NCBI GenBank assembly: GCA_029560455.1
Contig: JAKQKW010000347.1
Coordinates: 1 to 12,962 of the forward strand
DNA: 12,962 bases
Reading direction: 5' to 3'
From: Candidatus Rifleibacteriota bacterium
Lineage (GTDB): Bacteria; Riflebacteria; Ozemobacteria; Ozemobacterales; Ozemobacteraceae
Part shown: positions 7,626 through 12,962 of the stretch, one piece after another
Layout: each line of letters starts with the position of its first letter
Numbering within the stretch: the first letter of the stretch is position 1
Position numbers and translations under genes: made by a program
The notes under the pieces: model-generated
Seen by the model: the letters and a program-made list of their open reading frames with translations, nothing else
What the model was told of the DNA's origin: nothing
Databases searched by the model: none

Positions 7626-9170
7626 ATGACCCAGGAACTGGCAACAGAACCAAACGAACAGCTACAGCACGAAACTCCGGGAAACTTTGTTGAAGTACTC
7701 CCCCCCTCCGCAATCCAGGATTTCAGTCAGGAATTGCAGGCCGCCGTCAGTCGCCGGGGATGGAAAGAACTGATGCCGGTACAGGCTGGCGTTTCGCCCT
7801 ATCTGCTTGCTAACCGCGATGTGATTGTTCAGTCGAGAACCGGAAGCGGTAAAACCGCCGCATTTCTGCTGCCATTATGCGAACGCCTCAAGAATGCCCC
7901 CAAAGGCTGCCAGGCCCTGATTCTCGTGCCGACCCGCGAACTGGCACAGCAGGTTTACAACGAATTTCAGTTGCTTACTACCGAAATGCAGATCAGTGCC
8001 GTCGCCGTCTATGGCGGAACCTCGTATAGACCTCAGCTTGAAGCCTTCAGAAACGGTGTCAATCTTATCATAGGTACGCCAGGTCGCCTTCTCGACCATC
8101 TGATCAAGGGCACACTCAATCTTAAAACCCTCAAGTATCTCGTATTTGATGAAGCCGACGAAATGCTGTCGATGGGCTTCTATCGTGATATGGTCAGAAT
8201 CGGCGAATTTCTGCCAACGCGCCGTTGCTCGGCCATGTTTTCGGCAACCATGCCTGACAGCGTCAAAAGGCTGGCAGGCCAGTTCCTGCACAACCCTGAC
8301 TTTCTGACCTTCAGTGGCGACGGCGTTCATGTCTCTGAAATGGACCACATTTTTTATGTCGCGGATCCGATGCAGAAAGACCGTGCTCTGATGCGTATTA
8401 TCGAGCTCGAAGACCCTGACAACGCGATCATTTTCTGCAATACCCGCAACGAAGTCGAATACGTGGCTGCAATTCTCAAACGTTTCGGTTATGACGCTGA
8501 TCAGATCAGCGGCGATCTCAGTCAGAATGCCCGCGAACTGGTCATGGCAAAGCTCAAACAGAAAACTCTCAGATTTCTGGTTGCGACAGACATCGCAGCC
8601 AGAGGCATAGACATAAGCAATCTCGAATACGTTTTCATTTATGATATGCACAAAGATACCGACCAGTATATTCACCGGGCTGGCCGAACCGCCAGAGCCG
8701 GTAATCGCGGTGTCGCCATAAGCCTGGTCAGCCAGATCGAAGCCGTCGATCTCAAGAAATTCGCCAAAAGAGCCGGTATTTCACTCGAAGAACGACCGCT
8801 GCCAACCGAAGAACACGTCAGACAGCGCCTTTCTGAAAAACTGGCTGCCCACCTCGAAGGCAGTCTCAGGGATGCCTCGACAGCGGTCAAGGAACGAATG
8901 AAACGCTACCACGGCCTGTTGACAGAGCTTAACGACCATGAGCACGGCGAAGAGATGCTGCTGATGCTCATAGACTCATTCCATCAGCAGCTGATCAGAA
9001 TCGGCCGCGGCATCGATCACGAGTCTGTCGCAATCCCGGCCTCAAATGCTTCAACCCGAAAGCCTGATCAGGAACGTCACCGATCGTATGGCGGCGAACG
9101 CGGTGGTCAGCGCGGTGGACAACGCGGCGGCGAGCGCGGCGGCCAGCGTGGCCCACGTCGGCGCAGCTAA
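7626..9170 (+). CDS. DEAD-box ATP-dependent RNA helicase with RGG tail
   Basis: This 514-residue cytoplasmic protein unwinds RNA duplexes using ATP. Both RecA-like domains are complete: a Gln in the Q-motif region (PVQ), motif I SRTGSGKT (K76), PTRELAQ, TPGR, motif II DEAD (175-178), motif III SAT, IIFCNTR, motif V TDIAARGID and motif VI HRAGRTAR (from H350). Residues from about 395 to 487 form a helical C-terminal extension. The end (488-514) is a low-complexity, basic tail of Gly-Gly-Glu/Gln-Arg repeats, typical of non-specific RNA-binding tails. Such proteins act in ribosome assembly, mRNA decay or cold adaptation; I cannot say which and give no symbol. An AAAGG site eight bases upstream supports the start at 7626. 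It has its own promoter and is followed by htpG on the same strand. Confidence 0.95.
   Translation: MTQELATEPNEQLQHETPGNFVEVLPPSAIQDFSQELQAAVSRRGWKELMPVQAGVSPYLLANRDVIVQSRTGSGKTAAFLLPLCERLKNAPKGCQALILVPTRELAQQVYNEFQLLTTEMQISAVAVYGGTSYRPQLEAFRNGVNLIIGTPGRLLDHLIKGTLNLKTLKYLVFDEADEMLSMGFYRDMVRIGEFLPTRRCSAMFSATMPDSVKRLAGQFLHNPDFLTFSGDGVHVSEMDHIFYVADPMQKDRALMRIIELEDPDNAIIFCNTRNEVEYVAAILKRFGYDADQISGDLSQNARELVMAKLKQKTLRFLVATDIAARGIDISNLEYVFIYDMHKDTDQYIHRAGRTARAGNRGVAISLVSQIEAVDLKKFAKRAGISLEERPLPTEEHVRQRLSEKLAAHLEGSLRDASTAVKERMKRYHGLLTELNDHEHGEEMLLMLIDSFHQQLIRIGRGIDHESVAIPASNASTRKPDQERHRSYGGERGGQRGGQRGGERGGQRGPRRRS
9085..9166 (+). repeat. Degenerate short repeats encoding the RGG tail
   Basis: The 3' end of the helicase gene is built of imperfect 12-base units of the type CGCGGTGGTCAG, each coding for Arg-Gly-Gly-Gln or -Glu. 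The units differ mainly at third codon positions, so the protein repeat is better preserved than the DNA repeat. Such a stretch can change copy number by slippage. Confidence 0.7.
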
Positions 9171-9205
9171 AACCAGAAGCAGAACTTTTAACAAACCCTT
9201 TTCAC

Positions 9206-9225
9206 GCGGCAGTTTTTATTGCCGC
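9206..9225. repeat. Stem-loop downstream of the helicase gene
   Basis: GCGGCA (9206-9211) and TGCCGC (9220-9225) form a perfect six-pair stem around an 8-nt T-rich loop, 35 bases after the helicase stop codon. No T-tract follows on either strand, so it is at best a weak terminator or an RNA 3'-end stabiliser. Confidence 0.35.
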
Positions 9226-9235
9226 ATGACAGGTA

Positions 9236-9264
9236 TTGCACTTTTAAGCATTTCTTGCTTAAAT
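9236..9264 (+). promoter_or_regulatory. htpG promoter with a palindrome between -35 and -10
   Basis: TTGCAC (9236-9241) is followed after 17 bp by TTAAAT (9259-9264), which carries an upstream TG as in extended -10 promoters. A perfect 8-bp inverted repeat, TTTAAGCA (9243-9250) and TGCTTAAA (9256-9263) with a 5-base centre, fills the spacer and overlaps the -10. A regulator bound here would block RNA polymerase. The sequence is not the CIRCE element of HrcA, and no heat-shock sigma-32 consensus is seen. Confidence 0.55.
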
Positions 9265-9309
9265 ATCTGCCTGAAATTTAAACTAAATTGCGAAAGGAGT
9301 TCATAGACA

Positions 9310-11265
9310 ATGACCAGTTCAACAACGCATGAATTCAAAACCGAGGCCCGTCAACTTCTTGACCTGATGATTCATTCAGTCTATTCGCACAAGGAAATCT
9401 TCCTGCGCGAACTGATTTCTAACGCTTCTGACGCACTCGACAAGCTCAGATTCGCTTCGCTGACCAACGAAAATCTTCGCAAACTTACCGATGATCTGCA
9501 TATAAGACTGTCGACCGATGATAAAAACCGCACCCTTACCATTGCAGACAATGGCATCGGCATGACTCGCGAAGAAATCATCAATTATATCGGTACGATC
9601 GCCAAATCGGGCACCGCCGAATTTTCAGACATGCTTAAAAAAGCAGCCGAAAAGAAAGAAAGTGCCCCGGAACTGATTGGCCAGTTCGGCGTCGGCTTTT
9701 ATTCAAGCTTCATGGTCGCCGACAAGGTTGAACTGATCAGCCGCAAGGCCGGCGAAAACGAAGCATGGCTTTGGTCTTCGAATGGCGAAGGCAGCTATAC
9801 AATCGCAGAAAGCAGCCGCGAAAACTGCGGCACAACGATCACTCTGCACCTCAAGCCCGAAGACAAAGACGACGAAGACTTTCAGGATTTCACTCAGGAG
9901 TGGGTGCTGCGCCAGGTCGTCAAAAAGTATTCTGACTTCGTCGGTTACCCGATCAAAATGCAGATCGAACGCACCAGCATCGAACGCGATGAAAACGGCA
10001 AGCCCAAAGAGGGCGCCAAAGAGCAGACGGTTATCGAAGATGAAACCCTCAACTCGATGAAGGCAATCTGGCTGAGACCAGAAAAAGAAGTAACCGAAGA
10101 AGAATACCGCGAATTCTACAAGCACATCAGCCACGACTGGAACAGCCCCCTAAAATGGCTGTCTTTCAAAGCCGAGGGCACCTCAAACGAATTCAATGCC
10201 CTGCTTTTCATCCCTGAAAAACCCGGATTTGACCTGTTCATGCCCAATTCAAAACGCGGTATCAACCTCTATGTTAAACGCGTTTTCATCATGAACGACT
10301 GCGAAGACCTGATTCCTGACTATCTGCGGTTCGTCAAGGGCGTCGTCGATTCAGAAAACCTCTCGCTCAACATTTCGCGAGAGATTCTGCAGCATGACCG
10401 TCAGATTCAGACGATTCGCAAAACCGTTACCCGCAAGGTTCTCGATGCACTCAAGAAAATGCTTGCCGACGACCGCGAAAAATATATCGCCTTCTGGAAA
10501 CAGTTTGGCGCCGTAATCAAAGAAGGCCTGTTCAAAGAACCGGGCAACAGTGAGAAACTTTTCGACTGCTGCCTGTTTCAGAGCACCGCTTCGAGCAGCG
10601 ATTACTACACCATGGCCGAGTATCTTGAACGCATGAAGCCTGAACAGGACAAGATCTTTTATCTGACCGGTGAATCACGCGAAGTGATCGAAAACAGCCC
10701 CCATCTTGAAGCTTTCAGAGACAAAGGCTATGAAGTTCTGCTGCTGACCGACCCCGTTGATGAAGTATGGGTACAATACTGCAATGAATACAAGACGAAG
10801 AAAATCAAATCTGCGGCCCGCGGCGCCCTTGAACTCGGCTCTGAAGAAGAACGCAAAAAGACTACTGAGACCCTTAAGCAGAAGGAAGAAGAATGGAAAT
10901 CTCTGCTCGAACTGATTCAGAAAAAGCTCGACAAGCACATCAAAGCCGTTAAGCTTTCTGGTCGCATGAGTACTTCTGCTGCCTGCCTGGTCAGCGAAGA
11001 AGGCGAAATGACCCCGCACCTTGAAGCGCTGTTGCGTGCTTCGGGCAAAGATGTGCCACAGGTTAAGCGCACCCTTGAGCTTAACCCCGGGCACCCGCTG
11101 CTGAGCAAGATGCACGAACTGTTTGCCCGAGACAATAAAAACCCACGACTTGAAGAATATGCCGAACTGCTGTTTGGTCAGGCACTTCTCGCTGAAGGCG
11201 GGCAACTGCCGGATCCGGCCGGGTTCAACCGCAAGGTTGCCGAGCTGATGGCAGGAGCTTTGTGA
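9310..11265 (+). CDS. htpG: Molecular chaperone HtpG (bacterial Hsp90)
   Basis: This 651-residue cytoplasmic chaperone, slightly longer than E. coli HtpG (624), remodels client proteins through an ATP-driven clamp cycle. The N-terminal GHKL ATPase domain shows ELISNASDALDKLR (N38), DNGIGM (D80), IGTIAKSGT and the ATP lid GQFGVGFYSSF (124 onward). The middle domain holds PLKWLSFKAEG, LYVKRVFIMND and the segment LRFVKGVVDSENLSLNISRE, typical of HtpG client and catalytic-loop regions. The C-terminal dimerisation domain is complete. An acidic/charged insertion (DEDFQD, and ENGKPKEGAKEQTV) accounts for part of the extra length. AAAGGAG lies upstream of ATG 9310. It follows the helicase gene by 139 bp, has its own promoter, and ends in an intrinsic terminator, so it is probably transcribed mainly alone. 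Confidence 0.97.
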   Translation: MTSSTTHEFKTEARQLLDLMIHSVYSHKEIFLRELISNASDALDKLRFASLTNENLRKLTDDLHIRLSTDDKNRTLTIADNGIGMTREEIINYIGTIAKSGTAEFSDMLKKAAEKKESAPELIGQFGVGFYSSFMVADKVELISRKAGENEAWLWSSNGEGSYTIAESSRENCGTTITLHLKPEDKDDEDFQDFTQEWVLRQVVKKYSDFVGYPIKMQIERTSIERDENGKPKEGAKEQTVIEDETLNSMKAIWLRPEKEVTEEEYREFYKHISHDWNSPLKWLSFKAEGTSNEFNALLFIPEKPGFDLFMPNSKRGINLYVKRVFIMNDCEDLIPDYLRFVKGVVDSENLSLNISREILQHDRQIQTIRKTVTRKVLDALKKMLADDREKYIAFWKQFGAVIKEGLFKEPGNSEKLFDCCLFQSTASSSDYYTMAEYLERMKPEQDKIFYLTGESREVIENSPHLEAFRDKGYEVLLLTDPVDEVWVQYCNEYKTKKIKSAARGALELGSEEERKKTTETLKQKEEEWKSLLELIQKKLDKHIKAVKLSGRMSTSAACLVSEEGEMTPHLEALLRASGKDVPQVKRTLELNPGHPLLSKMHELFARDNKNPRLEEYAELLFGQALLAEGGQLPDPAGFNRKVAELMAGAL

Positions 11266-11271
11266 TCAACT

Positions 11272-11302
11272 GCCGCCCGGGTAAACCGGGCGGTTTTATT
11301 TT
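11272..11302 (+). terminator. Intrinsic terminator of htpG
   Basis: CCGCCCGG (11273-11280) and CCGGGCGG (11286-11293) form an eight-pair GC stem with a GTAAA loop, directly followed by TTTTATTTTTAT. It starts eight bases after the htpG stop codon. The T-rich run ends only a few bases before the ribosome site of the next gene. Confidence 0.9.
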
Positions 11303-11316
11303 TATAAGGAAAATGT

Positions 11317-12423
11317 ATGCAGGCAAAAACAAAAGCACATTCAAATCACGTATCAATCGACATAAACATCAAGGTTAAAGGCAAATTTCCCGCTGGTGAC
11401 AGTCTTTACATAACCGGCAACATTGAAGAACTCGGCAGTTGGGACCCGGCGGGGCTCAAGCTGCCGCGCAACCCCGATGGCGGTTACTCTCTTGCCATCG
11501 CTGCAGAAAAAAACAGCATCGTCGAGTTCAAATTGACCCGTGGCGACTGGAAAACTCAGGCGATATGCGACAAGAAGGTTGTGCCACCCGAAAATGTTGT
11601 GGTTAAAGCCAGCCGCAGCAAAAAAATCAACCTCACTATCCATGACTGGCTCGATCGGCAGGTTCTCGAGTCAGACCCGGTCAAAGGACGCCTGATGAGC
11701 TACAACGGCCTTGCCTGCAAAAAACTCAAATACCACAGACCGATACAGATCTGGCTGCCGGATAGCTATTCGGAAAAAGGCAGGCCCTGCTCAGTTATTT
11801 ATATGCATGACAGTCAGAACCTTTTTGAGCCTGCAACAGCGTTTGCAGGTGTCGACTGGAAAGTTGACGAAACCATCTCAGAAATGCTTGCCCAAAAAGA
11901 AATAAGGCCATGCATAGTGGTAGGAATTCCCAATTCTCCCGACAGAATGAAAGAATTGAACCTGTTTACTCCAGAAGGCAAAGCCTATGCCGAGTTCGTG
12001 GTTAAAGAAGTGAAGCCTTTTGTTGAAAGCCGCTTCAACGTATCTTCGAACCGGCACGACAATGCGGTGATGGGTTCTTCAATGGGCGGTCTGATGTCGC
12101 TGCAGATGCTTCTCGCATACAGCGACGTATTTGCTCTCGCCGGCTGTCTTTCGAGTGCTTTTCAGAAAACTGACGGCAAAATTTTCACCCAGATACGCAA
12201 AGCTGCAAAATTGCCACTGGATTCGCGTATCTATCTCGATACCGGCGAATTCGAACCACCTATTGCAGAGAGCTTTTTCGAAATGGTTGAACTACTCAAA
12301 ACCAAAGGTTATGAAGAAGACAAAAACCTTTTCGGCTTCTTCGATGCAGAGGCGACCCACAGCGAAGCAGCCTGGGCCAGAAGACTGCATGTGCCGCTTA
12401 AATTTTTGCTGGGGAAAAATTAG
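11317..12423 (+). CDS. CBM20-type starch-binding domain fused to an esterase-D-like alpha/beta hydrolase
   Basis: The 368-residue protein joins two modules. Residues of about 12-108 resemble a CBM20 starch/glycogen-binding domain (GDSLYITGNIEELGSWDP with LGSW at 39-42, then EFKLTRGDWKTQ). Residues of about 120-368 are an alpha/beta hydrolase of the esterase D/Fes type (PF00756-like): YMHDSQNLF, the nucleophile elbow GSSMGG (S255), and a probable triad completed by D308 (YLDTGEF) and H348 (ATHSEAAW). Related enzymes cleave esters on sugars or siderophores; the CBM suggests an acylated alpha-glucan or oligosaccharide. There is no signal peptide, so it is probably cytoplasmic. AAGGA ends six bases before ATG 11317; another ATG at 11313 is out of frame. 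No strong promoter is seen in the 51-bp gap after htpG, so expression may depend on terminator read-through or a promoter inside htpG. Fold is confident; substrate is inference. Confidence 0.85.
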   Translation: MQAKTKAHSNHVSIDINIKVKGKFPAGDSLYITGNIEELGSWDPAGLKLPRNPDGGYSLAIAAEKNSIVEFKLTRGDWKTQAICDKKVVPPENVVVKASRSKKINLTIHDWLDRQVLESDPVKGRLMSYNGLACKKLKYHRPIQIWLPDSYSEKGRPCSVIYMHDSQNLFEPATAFAGVDWKVDETISEMLAQKEIRPCIVVGIPNSPDRMKELNLFTPEGKAYAEFVVKEVKPFVESRFNVSSNRHDNAVMGSSMGGLMSLQMLLAYSDVFALAGCLSSAFQKTDGKIFTQIRKAAKLPLDSRIYLDTGEFEPPIAESFFEMVELLKTKGYEEDKNLFGFFDAEATHSEAAWARRLHVPLKFLLGKN

Positions 12424-12482
12424 TTTGACATTAAACTAATTTGGTGTAATATCAAATTAGATGTTACTAAATTGATATCAAT
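12417..12482 (+). promoter_or_regulatory. Rhodanese promoter embedded in an inverted-repeat operator array
   Basis: A perfect -35 TTGACA (12425-12430) and TAATAT (12447-12452) are 16 bp apart. Alternating copies of one half-site cover them. AAATTAGTTT (12417-12426) pairs perfectly with AAACTAATTT (12433-12442). CTAATTTG (12436-12443) pairs perfectly with CAAATTAG (12453-12460). ATATCAAATTAG (12449-12460) pairs with CTAAATTGATAT (12467-12478) with one mismatch. ATTGATATCAAT (12471-12482) is a further perfect palindrome. The first arm overlaps the esterase stop codon. This layout suggests co-operative binding of a dimeric repressor; no regulator gene is in the window. Confidence 0.65.
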
Positions 12483-12494
12483 AAGGAGATAAGT

Positions 12495-12962
12495 ATGAAA
12501 ATTAAGTTTTTTCTGCTCGCAGTGATTTTAACCGCCACCTTCGGCATCAACCTTTATGCAGGCGCTGGCTGCGCAAGCTGTGAACATGACCATGGCACCG
12601 AAGTCAAGGCAGCTACCGAAGTTAAAACTGAAGTAAAAGCCGATGATTCATGCCCTGATGGCGTCTGCGCCTCTGACAAGCACGAGCACAAATCCACTGA
12701 AGCCGCTGCCAAAGAACCTGTAAAAGAATCTGGCGACGCCCCGGCTACAGTTAACACTCTCGGCCTCAAGACCCTTATCAGCAGCGGCGTTCCCCTCACC
12801 ATTCTCGATGCCAGAGCTGGCAAATATGATGATGGCAGAAGAATCCCGGGTGCCCAGTCACTCAATGCGGAATCTAAAGCCGAAGAAATCGCTAAAGTCC
12901 TTCCCAACAAAGAGTCACTGGTAATAACCTACTGCGCCAACCTCAAGTGCCCTGCCAGCCAC
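12495..12962 (+). CDS. Exported rhodanese-like sulfurtransferase with Cys/His clusters (C-terminus off the right edge)
   Basis: The 156 codons in the window begin with a Sec signal peptide (MKIKFFLLAVILTATFGINLYA, probable cleavage after residue 22), so the protein acts in the periplasm or outside. A hydrophilic linker carries two similar clusters, C26-x2-C29-x-H31-x-H33 and C53-x4-C58 followed by H63 and H65, suited to metal or thiol chemistry. From about residue 86 the rhodanese domain begins (VNTLGLKTLISSGVPLTILDAR, then IPGAQ), reaching the active-site loop YCANLKCPAS with catalytic C147 and a second C152. Rhodaneses carry sulfur as a persulfide between donors and acceptors. The lipobox position is poor (Gly at -3), so a lipoprotein is less likely than a soluble exported form. 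An AAGGAG site precedes ATG 12495. The domain end lies outside the window. Confidence 0.85.
   Translation, partial: MKIKFFLLAVILTATFGINLYAGAGCASCEHDHGTEVKAATEVKTEVKADDSCPDGVCASDKHEHKSTEAAAKEPVKESGDAPATVNTLGLKTLISSGVPLTILDARAGKYDDGRRIPGAQSLNAESKAEEIAKVLPNKESLVITYCANLKCPASH

Noticed and set aside
7875..8675. 266-codon open frame on the minus strand opposite the helicase gene
   Set aside because: It lies wholly antisense to conserved helicase motifs, has no ribosome site or recognisable domain, and is explained by codon bias of the real gene.
10675..11205. 176-codon minus-strand open frame opposite htpG
   Set aside because: It is a shadow of the conserved HtpG C-terminal domain, with no start signals and no recognisable protein features.
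12554..12910. 118-codon minus-strand open frame over the rhodanese gene
   Set aside because: The plus-strand frame has a signal peptide, rhodanese active site and ribosome site; the antisense frame has none of these.

Overview
The window comes from a bacterial chromosome of intermediate base composition. It carries five complete and two partial protein-coding genes of ordinary size plus one small membrane-protein gene. Nothing in it looks like a phage, plasmid, insertion sequence or CRISPR array. The phylum cannot be fixed from sequence alone. The very large multi-pass sensor adenylate cyclase, the eukaryote-like P2B calcium pump and the cytoplasmic CBM20 esterase would suit a little-studied Gram-negative lineage such as Candidatus Riflebacteria, but that is a guess from family content, not a demonstrated assignment.

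Left block (minus strand, 1-5966): a class III adenylate cyclase with four membrane segments, two predicted extracytoplasmic regions and a HAMP linker is followed after 47 bp by a calcium-transporting P-type ATPase that runs off the left edge. The two genes could be co-transcribed, but a promoter-like sequence in the last codons of the cyclase gene suggests the pump can also be expressed alone. A short divergent region (5967-6075) holds promoter-like elements for both directions.

Central block (plus strand, 6076-7070): a creatininase-family metallohydrolase is translationally coupled to a 77-residue single-pass membrane protein with an acidic tail. The small gene's real start appears to be a TTG overlapping the upstream stop codon. 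The next 555 bp contain no convincing protein gene. They do contain a strong minus-strand intrinsic terminator preceded by about 170-195 nt of foldable sequence, the best candidate here for an undescribed small RNA, and a good plus-strand promoter for the following gene.

Right block (plus strand, 7626-12962): a DEAD-box RNA helicase with an RGG-rich tail, the chaperone HtpG (Hsp90), a CBM20-esterase fusion protein, and the start of an exported rhodanese with Cys/His clusters. htpG has a promoter with a palindrome between its -35 and -10 elements and ends in a clear intrinsic terminator. The rhodanese promoter sits inside a dense array of alternating inverted CTAATTTG-like half-sites, which looks like an operator for an unidentified repressor. 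RNA helicase and Hsp90 side by side suggest a stress or protein/RNA quality-control neighbourhood, but each appears to have its own promoter.
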